A stretch of DNA of 64,000 bases. It comes from Bufo bufo (Eukaryota; Chordata; Amphibia; Anura; Bufonidae). A program made the translations under genes and the position numbers. This document shows positions 42,501 through 53,060 of the stretch, in pieces. The notes under the pieces were generated by a model, which was not told the origin of the DNA, made no database searches, and saw only the letters and a program-made list of their open reading frames with translations. The stretch is taken from positions 399,246,119 through 399,310,118 of the forward strand of contig NC_053392.1 in assembly GCF_905171765.1 (NCBI RefSeq), written 5' to 3'. How positions within the stretch are numbered: the stretch's first letter is position 1; each line of letters starts with the position of its first letter.

Positions 42501-44876
42501 TTTGTGGAAACAGGTTTCACTGATAAAAGCATAAGTGCAGTTCTTTTCCAAAAACAAGAAAACCGAAACAAGATCATCGCCTATGCCAGCAAGTCCTTGT
42601 CACCGGTTGAGGTAAAATTCAATGATTGTGAGAAAGCATTGTTGTCAACTGTGTGGGCTTTGCAATATTTTAGGAGTTTTATCCAAGGCGAAAGGATCAT
42701 TGTGGAGACCGCACATCAGCCACTGCAATACTTGCAGAGTGATCGTATAAGAGATGGAAACTTGTCAAACAGCAGGATAACCGCCTGGACAATGTCCTTA
42801 ATGGGATGGCCATTGGAAATCAGGTACAAACAAAATAATAAAAACCCAGTTGCTCAAGGATTAGCAGAACTCCATGACTGTACCCATACGGAACGTAAAA
42901 GTGAGTCAATGGAAAATGATTTCCTGGATGAACAATCATCATCACCATATAAATCTTATGAAGAGGAATATTCCAAATCGTTACCATGTGTGTACGTAGA
43001 CGGCTGCTCCTTCCATGTCGATGAAGGATCCGAACGTACATTGGTTGCAGGTATTGGAGTCGTATGGAATAATACATTCCTGGATGTATCCGTTGGATAC
43101 AAAATTGGTTCCAAAAGCAGCCAAGTTGCAGAACTTACTGCTGTGTACAAAGCCGTACAAATGGCTATCGAATATGATGTTAAGGAGTTTGTAATCATCA
43201 CAGATTCTGACTATATTCGTAACAGCTTTGTGGAGTACTTTCCCGAATGGAAAAGGTCCGACTGGATGAGAAGTAATAACAAGCCAGTAAAGCATGGTAA
43301 GATGTTTTGTAAAATTGATGAGATGGTTACCGCCCACAGTCTTACTATTTATTGGAAGAAGGTAAGAGGTCATTCAAAATATCCAGGCATGGATAAAGAG
43401 GGGAATGACCTAGCGGATTCCCTTGCCAAGCAAGCAGCCATTGATGGAGAAGTCTTTGACGTTGATGACCTCATGGGAACTATCCAAGTGGATGCTATGA
43501 CAAGGAGTCAGGCCCAAAAGGGAGCTGAAGCCAATGTGGCGCAGTGGAGCCAAAATTCCCCTAGTGAGGATCTCATTGCAAGCCAAAAGGGGGATCCAAT
43601 TATTGGTCTCTTTTATAAGCACATTGAAGATCCACACAACTTCCCCATAACCACGGAAGACTGTGTGGGTAAAGAGGAGTTACGAATTTTGATGAAAGGT
43701 AAGTCCCAAATCTCATTACAGGATGAACTGCTGATAAGAACCTCTAAGAATGGTATCACGCAATGGATAGTACCTGCAGCATACCGAGGTCTGATGTTAC
43801 AACATGCACATGATGCCCCAACAGCTGGTCACCGAGGTGAGAAAATAACGTACGAGCTACTACGGGACTACGCTTACTGGCCACATATGCTGCAAGATGT
43901 GCGAACATATTGTCAGGGATGTCTAATCTGCCCTCAATTCCAGCCACAAGGACCCACTCATCGGGCACCGCTGATGAAAAGGGGGATGTCCATGCCATGG
44001 TCAGACATCCAAATTGACTTCATTGGACCAGTAACAACCTCATCGAGAGGCAACAAGTATATGTTAACAGTAACTTGTCTGTTCACCAAATGGGTGGAAT
44101 GTTTGCCATGCAAAACATGCAGTTCAAGCGTATGTGCATCTCTGCTCATTAACCACGTATTTTCTAGATTTGGTCTTCCCCAGCGCATCGAATCCGATCG
44201 TAGAAGTCACTTCACCAGTGAGGTGATGACAAAGATGTGGGAAATCCTGGGGGTAAAGAGGAAGCTACACATAGCTTATCGACCAGCCTCTAGTGGTGGA
44301 GTAGAACGTTATAACCAGTCCATTGTAAACATCCTGAAAAAGTTTATCAATGAATCTGGTAAGGACTGGGATGTCAAGTTGCCTTTGGTGCTTATGGCCA
44401 TCAGAGCCACCCCAAGCGCAGCAACTAAGCTTTCTCCCTTCGAGATGATCACGGGAAGGAAGATGGTGTTACCCCAGCATTTACTTTACAGGACAACGGA
44501 CCATAACTTGATCAATGCTACAACGTCGCATCAATATGTGGAAAATTTACGCAAACACCTTCAGCATGCTTTTGCGTTCGCCCAGAAGAATATAGAGAAA
44601 GCCGCCGTGAGTGCTAAGACATACTATGATCTGAAGACTACACAGAAGGAGTATCAAATTTCCGATCAGGTGTATCTCTATAACTTCGCTCAGGATCAAG
44701 TGAAGGAGAGAAAATTCCTACCTTCCTGGAAAGGTCCCTATGTCATCACTGACAAGTTGGTCTATAAGATCAAAATCCCTAAGGGGGATGAGTTTATTGA
44801 AAAATGGGTGCACATTAATCAGCTACGTGTTTTTCATCCTAGTGCACGACTTCGAGAGATTGAAGGAGTTGGATGA
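39585..44876 (+). CDS. pol: Pol polyprotein: protease, RT, RNase H, integrase
   Basis: The open frame has 1763 codons and does not start at an ATG (first codon TTG), as expected for a frameshift product. Retropepsin: LIDTGSQATILS with Asp near 78 and IIGIDLL near 140. A second retropepsin-like repeat at about 285-400 keeps the layout but has DLKS instead of DTGS. A beta-rich stretch at about 420-515 may be dUTPase-like. RT: LDCAQGY near 765, LPFGYINAG near 800 and YVDD near 828. Tether, then RNase H: YVDG near 1137, AEL, TDSD near 1206 and GNDLAD near 1274. Integrase: HHCC finger (HAHDAPTAGH, CQGCLIC; 1407-1447), then Asp in IQIDFIGP near 1477, Asp in ESDRRSHF near 1537 and Glu in GGVERYNQ near 1572 (DX35E). 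The usual Gly after the second Asp region is Arg here. The upstream frame joins through a G-run that breaks phase. Confidence 0.93.
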   Translation: MWCHTACPKGGGADAAPPACPERLRNAEVTELQRGQPLRQQMGKRPNFLCDLFQVDGRYFVEIYLQNELIGPIKGLIDTGSQATILSISYFQKTLNLTSKKPRLRSFDGSLISVGGDALQVKGTSWLTFKIGKKTIRHPTLIVDLPYDRMIIGIDLLKRLSPIIDFINEAVWTQVKAPIAYEYSCNTQAQHSCHVIEEKPSSIEVHFRNNQTPEVTILKNGKPEEDVNDAAHIITIQRDKIKKVTLDDDILTISLERGNHEVADLTRHIQSMVRIKKVNDNLLIPVQVNNIARVKFAKLDLKSEASYISLGLLKQITNPKMIKSFSPQDQWVHDLDGDSQSHNVVARCVLSISIGNKTTEHVFIVINEPRYQMYIGNDLLHRFAVQIDLVNNTLWSRLPGNPEGFQDIEQALRWGQQMPYAVSIMVAEKVEIPEGCNPFLLPIKVKRGQKLKNTDALICLSNRIQQLGLKVKPTPLINIHQDPLHVVIHNMVSHSISLQKDTVIGLAMDSEYYTFGFQNDVIGIIPDEYLTEEQTVEQHFSSTPEGLFNIHSVYPFSSEEGTCHIEESSLVFNHEIDEKEYESYQQGKDKVCYTQNDLTSELEEAYELSQPEIFPEFQERVEEQISMADACSDESKRQRLKELYAVFQEMFAKDSYDCGETDLHVARIQTDPDAPPVFVKQYRLPLAAYESLSEIIKNLEKKGIIRPVHSSFNHPILGVLKPNGQFRLCSDLRQLNKRVYMSGWPVPYIDQCLAQIQGSKIFTALDCAQGYLTIKVDERDQYKLAFTFGKRQYAWTRLPFGYINAGHEFAVFMHKAMPDATERGTLSYVDDILIKSTTFVEHIQELRHVLTQLRKAGVKLSLQKAQWCRTKVNFLGHEVTADGINPQKKKVEAVTKTKSPTNLKELRSFLGMMNYSRKFIDNYAEITKPLLQLLKKGVKWEWSERHEQAVTGLKAKLIQAPCLAYPEGGKPFFVETGFTDKSISAVLFQKQENRNKIIAYASKSLSPVEVKFNDCEKALLSTVWALQYFRSFIQGERIIVETAHQPLQYLQSDRIRDGNLSNSRITAWTMSLMGWPLEIRYKQNNKNPVAQGLAELHDCTHTERKSESMENDFLDEQSSSPYKSYEEEYSKSLPCVYVDGCSFHVDEGSERTLVAGIGVVWNNTFLDVSVGYKIGSKSSQVAELTAVYKAVQMAIEYDVKEFVIITDSDYIRNSFVEYFPEWKRSDWMRSNNKPVKHGKMFCKIDEMVTAHSLTIYWKKVRGHSKYPGMDKEGNDLADSLAKQAAIDGEVFDVDDLMGTIQVDAMTRSQAQKGAEANVAQWSQNSPSEDLIASQKGDPIIGLFYKHIEDPHNFPITTEDCVGKEELRILMKGKSQISLQDELLIRTSKNGITQWIVPAAYRGLMLQHAHDAPTAGHRGEKITYELLRDYAYWPHMLQDVRTYCQGCLICPQFQPQGPTHRAPLMKRGMSMPWSDIQIDFIGPVTTSSRGNKYMLTVTCLFTKWVECLPCKTCSSSVCASLLINHVFSRFGLPQRIESDRRSHFTSEVMTKMWEILGVKRKLHIAYRPASSGGVERYNQSIVNILKKFINESGKDWDVKLPLVLMAIRATPSAATKLSPFEMITGRKMVLPQHLLYRTTDHNLINATTSHQYVENLRKHLQHAFAFAQKNIEKAAVSAKTYYDLKTTQKEYQISDQVYLYNFAQDQVKERKFLPSWKGPYVITDKLVYKIKIPKGDEFIEKWVHINQLRVFHPSARLREIEGVG
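39612..39621 (+). other. Ten-G homopolymer where the pol frame changes
   Basis: Upstream of this run the -1 frame from the slippery site is open and reads through GVTQLVPKG. Downstream, the protease-RT frame is a different one. Codons on both sides look like real coding sequence, so the run marks an indel in this copy or an error in homopolymer sequencing. Confidence 0.7.
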
Positions 44877-45100
44877 AAAGAGGTGAAAAGACTTTATGGT
44901 TCCAGCTAAAGACGGAAATAAGGATTGGTGTCGTATGAACGGAAAAACGTTATCTGTTATTCTACATCTTTAACGCATACTAACCCATCCTGATATATGT
45001 TTCCTCTGTAACAAAATGCCTCCTAACTCACCTCTGAGACCAGAACTTACTATGTCCAAGAAAAGAACTTATGCCAATCAGAGGTATATGGTATTAGTAA

Positions 45101-45114
45101 CTCTTTTCTTGCAG
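45101..45114 (+). promoter_or_regulatory. Candidate splice acceptor before the env-like ORF
   Basis: CTCTTTTCTTGCAG is a strong pyrimidine tract plus AG (45113-45114), preceded by a branch-point-like TTAGTAAC. It lies 63 nt before the env-like ATG, where a spliced env message would need it. Confidence 0.5.
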
Positions 45115-45176
45115 GATAAAGTTTAAAAAAAAATGTATATACTCATATCTGTCATACAATATTTTATAGGCGTAAG

Positions 45177-45731
45177 ATGTCATCAAAGATGATTGCCATT
45201 ATCTACGTCGTCCTGATCTTGGGGAAGGAGTTCCATGCTGAGCCGGTTGCTGTGCCAGGTCCTTCGTCAGGGATCATGCTACAAGATACAGCGGGATTCA
45301 TCTTGACGAATAAGAGGATATTATCCCAAAAGGTCTACATCAGCCTGGATCCACGCGTTTTCGTCGAAAGACAATTCAACGTATCCAAGATCCAGTCATC
45401 GGAAATCCAAGCCTGGTACCAGATGCACATCGGATATTCCCAAGAACGGATTACCCAGATCCTGAAGCAAGCAAAGAAAACCTTAACTAGAGAACAGTTT
45501 TCTACAGACCAAAGCGATTCATGTTTTTGCAATCGTAGCCGCCATAGTGGCGTAGTGGGCACTGTTATTACTACCGGTGTGACAGTTGCCGATTCCATCT
45601 CTATCAAGATATTGGAACTTGAAATTGGTTCATTGAAAAGGAACCTATTAAACATTCATGTGGAGATGGAGAATCAAAACAAACCTTTATCGAACTTATA
45701 TCCTATTTTGCAGGATCTATGGGATGGTTAA
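45177..45731 (+). CDS. Short env-like ORF with signal peptide
   Basis: This 184-residue protein lies between pol and the 3' end, where env is expected. The N-terminus has a signal-peptide-like segment (MIAIIYVVLILG, residues 5-16). The central part holds the Cys pair in SCFCNRSRHS. A following uncharged stretch (GVVGTVITTGVTVADSIS, about 126-143) resembles a fusion peptide and leads into a predicted coiled coil (about 145-170). One glycosylation sequon (NVS) is visible near residue 69. It has no transmembrane anchor and is far shorter than any usual Env. TAA at 45729-45731 ends it, 5 bp before the hAT target duplication. Only about 160 bp of retroelement remain between the hAT and the 3' LTR. 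It could be a truncated Env or a distinct small secreted protein; no homologue is recognised. Confidence 0.55.
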   Translation: MSSKMIAIIYVVLILGKEFHAEPVAVPGPSSGIMLQDTAGFILTNKRILSQKVYISLDPRVFVERQFNVSKIQSSEIQAWYQMHIGYSQERITQILKQAKKTLTREQFSTDQSDSCFCNRSRHSGVVGTVITTGVTVADSISIKILELEIGSLKRNLLNIHVEMENQNKPLSNLYPILQDLWDG

Positions 45732-45736
45732 GTTTG

Positions 45737-45744
45737 TTGACCAT
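45737..45744. repeat. hAT target-site duplication, left copy
   Basis: TTGACCAT is repeated at 63257-63264. An 8-bp duplication is the hAT signature. Confidence 0.93.
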
Positions 45745-46429
45745 TAGGGATGAGCGAACCCGAACTGTATAGTTCGGGTTCGTACCGAATTTTGGGGTGT
45801 CCGTGACACGGACCCGAACCCGAACATTTTCGTAAAAGTCCGGGTTTGGTGTTCGGCGCTTTCTTGGCGCTTTTTGAAAGGCTGCAAAGCAGCCAATCAA
45901 CAAGCGTCATACTACTTGCCCCAAGAGGCCATCACAGCCTTGCCTACTATTGGCATGGCTGTGATTGGCCAGTGCACCATGTGACCCAGCCTCTATTTAA
46001 GCTGGAGTCACGTAGCGCCGCACGTCACTCTGCTATGATCAGTATAGGGAGAGGTTGCAGCTGCGACGTTAGGGCGAGATTAGGCAGATTAACTCCTCCA
46101 AAAGACTTCATTCTGTGATCGATCTGCAGCTGTGGATCATTGAAGTGCTATTATTGACTTGCTCACTTTTTTGAGGCTGCCCAGAGAGTTTTTAGATCAC
46201 TTTTTTTCTGGGGTGATCGGCGGCCATTTTGTGACTTGTGGTGCGCCAGCACGAGCTATCACCAAGTGTATTTAACCATCGATAGTGTGGTATTTTGTGC
46301 TATATCCTACATCAGCTGCAGGCTGAGCCTGTGTCACCGAAGTGCATTTAACCATCAACAGTCTGGTTATTTTTTGGCCATATATGACATCAGGGGCAAG
46401 TTGAGCCTGTCACCCAGCGCCTAAAAAAT
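45745..46429 (+). promoter_or_regulatory. hAT 5' terminal region with probable promoter
   Basis: CCCGAAC-type motifs cluster in the first 120 bp. A TATA-like TATTTAAG at about 45993, then GGAGTCACGTAGCG and GATCAGTATAGGGAGAGG, are conserved in the inverted relative at 32864-32500. This supports a functional core promoter for the transposase, whose ATG is 3.5 kb downstream beyond the array. A spliced leader is therefore likely but not shown. Confidence 0.45.
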
Positions 46430-49400
46430 AGACCTGACATTTCTATTCAACCAAATATGCACAGTTTTAGCTGGTCAAGTTATTTGTAGTGACCGTCAAA
46501 GCAGACTTTTTGTTCTGGGTTGAAAAAGCATTCCCAAATTTGCCATTCTGAAAATAACTAGTTTGTGGTATTTCAGGCCTACTTGAAATCTATCCCAAAA
46601 AGAAAATCTTACATTGAAGTTATTGATAGTATCATTCAGAAAAACCTAAGACACACGCTAGTGTGCTGATAGAAGTGTCATTCTGTGATTAAACCTATAA
46701 CTGTCACACAGCGCAAAAAAAAACAGGTCTCACATCTCTATTCAACCAAATCTGCACAGTTTTAGCTGGTCAAGTTATTTGTAGTGACCGTCAAAGCAGA
46801 CTTTTTGTTCTGGGTTGAAAAAGCATTCCCAAATTTGCCATTCTAAAAAAAAAAAGTTTGTGGTATTTCAGGCCTACTTGAAATCTATCCCAAAAAGAAA
46901 ATCTTACATTGAAGTTATTGATAGTATCATTCAGAAAAACCTAAGACACACGCTAGCGTGCTGATAGAAGTGTCATTCTGTGATTAAACCTATAACTGTC
47001 ACACAGCGCAAAAAAAAAACAGGTCTCACATCTTTATTCAACCAAATCTGCACAGTTTTAGCTGGTCAAGTTATTTGTAGTGACCGTCAAAGCAGACTTT
47101 TTGTTCTGGGTTGAAAAAGCATTCCCAAATTTGCCATTCTAAAAAAAAAAAGTTTGTGGTATTTCAGGCCTACTTGAAATCTATCCCAAAAAGAAAATCT
47201 TACATTGAAGTTATTGATAGTATCATTCAGAAAAACCTAAGACACACGCTAGCGTGCTGATAGAAGTGTCATTCTGTGATTAAACCTATAACTGTCACAC
47301 AGCGCAAAAAAAAACAGGTCTCACATCTCTATTCAACCAAATCTGCACAGTTTTAGCTGGTCAAGTTATTTGTAGTGACCGTCAAAGCAGACTTTTTGTT
47401 CTGGGTTGAAAAAGCATTCCCAAATTTGTCATTCTGAAAATAACTAGTTTGTGGTATTTCAGGCCTACTTGAAATCTATCCCAAAAAGAAAATCTTACAT
47501 TGAAGTTATTGATAGTATCATTCAGAAAAACCTAAGACACACGCTAGCGTGCTGATAGAAGTGTCATTCTGTGATTAAACCTATAACTGTCACACAGCGC
47601 AAAAAAAAAACAGGTCTCACATCTCTATTCAACCAAATCTGCACAGTTTTAGCTGGTCAAGTTATTTGTAGTGACCGTCAAAGCAGACTTTTTGTTCTGG
47701 GTTGAAAAAGCATTCCCAAATTTGCCATTCTGAAAATAACTAGTTTGTGGTATTTCAGGCCTACTTGAAATCTATCCCAAAAAGAAAATCTTACATTGAA
47801 GTTATTGATAGTATCATTCAGAAAAACCTAAGACACACGCTAGTGTGCTGATAGAAGTGTCATTCTGTGATTAATCCTATAACTGTCACACAGCGCAAAA
47901 AAAAACAGGTCTCACATCTCTATTCAACCAAATCTGCACAGTTTTAGCTGGTCAAGTTATTTGTAGTGACCGTCAAAGCAGACTTTTTGTTCTGGGTTGA
48001 AAAAGCATTCCCAAATTTGCCATTCTAAAAAAAAAAAGTTTGTGGTATTTCAGGCCTACTTGAAATCTATCCCAAAAAGAAAATCTTACATTGAAGTTAT
48101 TGATAGTATCATTCAGAAAAACCTAAGACACACGCTAGCGTGCTGATAGAAGTGTCATTCTGTGATTAAACCTATAACTGTCACACAGCGCAAAAAAAAA
48201 ACAGGTCTCACATCTTTATTCAACCAAATCTGCACAGTTTTAGCTGGTCAAGTTATTTGTAGTGACCGTCAAAGCAGACTTTTTGTTCTGGGTTGAAAAA
48301 GCATTCCCAAATTTGCCATTCTAAAAAAAAAAAGTTTGTGGTATTTCAGGCCTACTTGAAATCTATCCCAAAAAGAAAATCTTACATTGAAGTTATTGAT
48401 AGTATCATTCAGAAAAACCTAAGACACACGCTAGCGTGCTGATAGAAGTGTCATTCTGTGATTAAACCTATAACTGTCACACAGCGCAAAAAAAAACAGG
48501 TCTCACATCTCTATTCAACCAAATCTGCACAGTTTTAGCTGGTCAAGTTATTTGTAGTGACCGTCAAAGCAGACTTTTTGTTCTGGGTTGAAAAAGCATT
48601 CCCAAATTTGCCATTCTGAAAATAACTAGTTTGTGGTATTTCAGGCCTACTTGAAATCTATCCCAAAAAGAAAATCTTACATTGAAGTTATTGATAGTAT
48701 CATTCAGAAAAACCTAAGACACACGCTAGCGTGCTGATAGAAGTGTCATTCTGTGATTAAACCTATAACTGTCACACAGCGCAAAAAAAAAACAGGTCTC
48801 ACATCTCTATTCAACCAAATCTGCACAGTTTTAGCTGGTCAAGTTATTTGTAGTGACCGTCAAAGCAGACTTTTTGTTCTGGGTTGAAAAAGCATTCCCA
48901 AATTTGTCATTCTGAAAATAACTAGTTTGTGGTATTTCAGGCCTACTTGAAATCTATCCCAAAAAGAAAATCTTACATTGAAGTTATTGATAGTATCATT
49001 CAGAAAAACCTAAGACACACGCTAGCGTGCTGATAGAAGTGTCATTCTGTGATTAAACCTATAACTGTCACACAGCGCAAAAAAAAAACAGGTCTCACAT
49101 CTCTATTCAACCAAATCTGCACAGTTTTAGCTGGTCAAGTTATTTGTAGTGACCGTCAAAGCAGACTTTTTGTTCTGGGTTGAAAAAGCATTCCCAAATT
49201 TGCCATTCTGAAAATAACTAGTTTGTGGTATTTCAGGCCTACTTGAAATCTATCCCAAAAAGAAAATCTTACATTGAAGTTATTGATAGTATCATTCAGA
49301 AAAACCTAAGACACACGCTAGCGTGCTGATAGAAGTGTCATTCTGTGATTAAACCTATAACTGTCACACAGCGCAAAAAAAAAACAGGTCTCACGTCTCT

Positions 49401-49506
49401 ATTCAACCAAATCTGCACAGTTTTAGCTGGTCAAGTTATTTGTAGTGACCGTCAAAGCAGACTTTTTGTTCTGGGTTGAAAAAGCATTCCCAAATTTGCC
49501 ATTCTC
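46430..49506. repeat. 295-bp satellite-like array, about 10.4 copies
   Basis: Copies of CTGGTCAAGTTATTTGTAG start at 46471, 46766, 47062, 47357, 47653, 47948, 48244, 48539, 48835, 49131 and 49427, spaced 295-296 bp. Variants alternate: CTGAAAATAACTAG (units 1, 4, 5, 8, 9, 10) or an A-run (units 2, 3, 6, 7). GTCATTCTG is in units 4 and 9, and CTAGTGTGCTG in units 1 and 5. The order suggests a four- or five-unit higher-order repeat. The array stops just before the transposase ATG. Confidence 0.95.
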
Positions 49507-49528
49507 AAAATTGTGGTGAACGGTAACA

Positions 49529-52500
49529 ATGAGGAAAACATCTAATAAGGGACGCGGACGTGGACATGGTCGTGGTGGTGTTAGTGGACCCTCTGGTGCT
49601 GGGAGAGGACGTGGCCGTTCTGCCACAGCCACACGTCCTAGTGAACCAACTACCTCAGGTCCCAGTAGCCAGCAGAATTTACAGCGATATTTTTTGTGGG
49701 GCCCAATGCCGTTCTAAGGATGGTAAGGCCTGAGCAGGTACAGGCATTAGTCAATTGGGTGGCCGACAGTGGATCCAGCACGTTCACATTATCTCCCACC
49801 CAGTCTTCTGCAGAAAGCGCACAGATGGCGCATGAAAACCAAGCCCATCGGTCTGTCACATCACCCCCATGCATATCAGGGAAACTGTCTGAGCCTCAAG
49901 TTATGCAGCAGTCTCTTATGCTGTTTGAAGACTCTGCTGCCAGGGTTTCCCAAGGGCATCCACCTAGCCCTTCCCCAGGGGTGGAAGAGATAGAATGCAC
50001 TAACGCACAACCACTTATTTTTCCTGATGATGAGGGCATGGGAATACCACCTCAGCACGTCTCTGATGATGATGAAACACAGGTGCCAACTGCTGCGTCT
50101 TTCTGCAGTGTGCAGACTGAACAGGAGGTCAGGGATCAAGACTGGGTGGAAGACGATGCAGGGGACGATGAGGTCCTAGACCCCACATGGAATGAAGGTC
50201 GTGCCACTGACTTTCACAGTTCGGAGGAAGAGGCAGTGGTGAGACCGAGCCAACAGCGTAGCAAAAGAGGGAGCAGTGGGAAAAATCAGAACACCCGCCG
50301 CCAAGAGACTCCGCCTGCTACTGACCGCCGCCATCTGGGACCGAGCACCCCAAAGGCAGCTTCAAGGAGTTCCCTGGCATGGCACTTCTTCAAACAATGT
50401 GCTGATGACAAGACCCGAGTGGTTTGCACGCTGTGCCATCAGAGCCTGAAGCGAGGCATTAACGTTCTGAACCTTAGCACAACCTGCATGACCAGGCACC
50501 TGCATGCAAAGCATGAACTGCAGTGGAGTAAACACCTTAAAAACAAGGAAGTCACTCAGGCTCCCCCTGCTACATCTTCTGCTGCTGCCGCCTCGGCCTC
50601 TTCTGCTGCTGCTGCCGCCGCCTCGGCCTCTTCCTCCGCCTCTGGAGGAACGTTGGCACCTGCCGCCCAGCAAACATGGGATGTACCACCAACACCACCA
50701 CCTGCGTCACCAAGCATCTCAACCATGTCACACGGCAGCGTTCAGCTCTCCATCTCACAAACATTTGAGAGAAAGCGTAAATTCTCACCTAGCCACCCTC
50801 GATCCCTGGCCCTGAATGCCAGCATTTCTAAACTACTGGCCTATGAAATGCTGTCATTTAGGCTGGTGGACACACACAGCTTCAAACAGCTCATGTCACT
50901 TGCTGTCCCACAGTATGTTGTTCCCAGCCGCCACTACTTCTCTAAGAGAGCCGTGCCTTCCCTGCACAAACAAGTGTCCGATAAAATCAAGTGTGCACTG
51001 CGCAACGCCATCTGTGGCAAGGTCCACCTAACCACAGATACGTGGACCAGTAAGCACGGCCAGGGACGCTATATCTCCCTAACTGCACACTGGGTAAATG
51101 TAGTGGCGGCTGGGCCCCAGGCGGAGAGCTATTTGGCGCACGTCCTTCCGCCGCCAAGGATCGCAGGGCAACATTCTTTGCCTCCTGTCTCCTCCTCCTC
51201 CTACTCAGATTTCTCCTCCTCTTCTTCCACCTGCTCATCCAGTCAGCCACACACCTTCACCACCAACTTCAGCACAGCCCAGGGTAAACGTCAGCAGGCC
51301 ATTCTGAAACTCATATGTTTGGGGGACAGGCCCCACACCGCACAGGAGTTGTGGCGGGGTATAGAACAACAGACCGACGAGTGGTTGCTGCCGGTGAGCC
51401 TCAAGCCCGGCCTGGTGGTGTGCGATAATGGGCGAAATCTCGTTGCAGCTCTGGGACTAGCCGGTTTGACGCACATCCCTTGCCTGGCGCATGTGCTGAA
51501 TTTGGTGGTGCAGAAGTTCATTCGCAACTACCCCGACATGTCAGAGCTGCTGCATAAAGTGCGGGCCGTCTGTTCGCGCTTCCGGCATTCACACCCTGCC
51601 GCTGCTCGCCTGTCTGCGCTACAGCGTAACTTCGGCCTTCCCGCTCACCGCCTCATATGCGACGTGCCCACCAGGTGGAACTCCACCTTGCATATGCTGG
51701 ACAGACTGTGCGAGCAGCAGCAGGCCATAGTGGAGTTTCAGCTGCAGCACGCACGGGTCAGTCGCACTGCGGATCAGACCCACTTCACCACCAATGACTG
51801 GGCCTCCATGCGAGACCTGTGTGCCCTGTTGCACTGTTTCGAGTACTCCACCAACATGGCCAGTGGCGATGACGCCGTTATCAGCGTTACAATACCACTT
51901 CTATGTCTCCTTGAGAAAACACTTAGGGCGATGATGGAAGAGGAGGTGGCCCAGGAGGAAGAGGAGGAAGAGGGGTCATTTTTAGCACTTTCAGGCCAGT
52001 CTCTTCAAAGTGACTCAGAAGGAGGTTTTTTGCAACAACAGAGGCCAGGTACAAATGTGGCCAGACAGGGCCCACTACTGGAGGACGAGGAGGACGAGGA
52101 TGAGGAGGAGGTGGAGGAGGATGAGTGTGAAGCATGTTCACAGCGGGGTGGCACCCAAAGCAGCTCGGGCCCATCACTGGTGCGTGGCTGGGGGGAAACA
52201 CAGGACGATGACGATACGCCTCCCACAGAGGACAGCTTGTCCTTACCTCTGGGCAGCCTGGCACACATGAGCGACTACATGCTGCAGTGCCTGCGCAACG
52301 ACAGCAGAGTTGCCCACATTTTAACGTGTGCAGACTACTGGGTTGCCACCCTGCTGGATCCCCGGTACAAAGACAATGTGCCCACCTTACTTCCTACACT
52401 GGAGCGTGATAGGAAGATGCGCGAGTACAAGCGCACGTTGGTAGACGCGCTACTGAGAGCATTCCCAAATGTCACAGGGGAACCAGTGGAAGCCCAAGGC

Positions 52501-52943
52501 GAAGGCAGAGGAGGAGCAAGAGGTCGCCAACGCAGCTGTGTCACGGCCAGCTCCTCTGAGGGCAGGGTTAGCATGGCAGAGATGTGGAAAAGTTTTGTCA
52601 CCACGCCACAGCTAACTGCACCACCTCCTGATACGGAACGTGTTAGCAGGAGGCAACATTTCACTAACAGGTGGAACAGTACCTGTGCACACCCCTCCAC
52701 GTACTGACTGATGGTTCGGCCCCATTCAACTTCTGGGTCTCCAAATTGTCCACGTGGCCAGAGCTAGCCTTTTATGCCTTGGAGGTGCTGGCCTGCCCGG
52801 CGGCCAGCGTTTTGTCTGAAGGTGTATTCAGCACGGCAGGGGGCGTCATTACAGACAAACGCAGCCGCCTGTCTACAGCCAATTTCATAAAAATGAACCA
52901 GGCATGGATCCCACAGGACCTGTCCATCCCTTGTGCAGATTAG
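49529..52943 (+). pseudogene. hAT transposase with BED zinc finger (two frameshifts)
   Basis: The protein is a DDE transposase of the hAT superfamily related to ZBED proteins. ATG at 49529 opens a Gly/Arg-rich start (MRKTSNKGRGRG). At the T-run near 49690 the frame shifts into a 1003-codon frame (from 49696). A BED finger lies near its residues 225-285 (CTLCHQSL, then TRHLHAKH). Next are the catalytic-domain motifs TTDTWTS near 447, VVCDNGRN near 575, CLAHVLNLV near 595 and PTRWNSTLHML near 658. An acidic insert (EDEEDEDEEEVEEDE) follows near 795. A second shift near 52670 moves the C-terminal dimerisation region (ACPAASVLSEGVFSTAGG, then DKRSRLSTAN) into the frame ending at 52943. Ser- and Ala-rich low-complexity tracts follow the BED finger. 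Each break looks like a one-base indel, so the copy is recent but probably defective. Confidence 0.9.
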
Positions 52944-53060
52944 ATATTAACTGCCTCCCCTTAACAATATATTATTCTACTCCAGGGCACTTCCTCATTC
53001 AATACTATTTTTAATTTCATTTTACCATTATATTGTGGGGCAACCCAAAGTTGAATGAAC

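Noticed and set aside
46430..49506. A CRISPR array
   Set aside because: Units are 295 bp with no short repeat/unique spacer pattern, the setting is vertebrate transposon DNA, and no cas gene is present.
49529..52943. A domesticated ZBED-type host gene
   Set aside because: The ORF lies between hAT termini and an 8-bp duplication, has two frameshifts and a neighbouring related fragment, so it is transposon sequence and not a conserved host gene.
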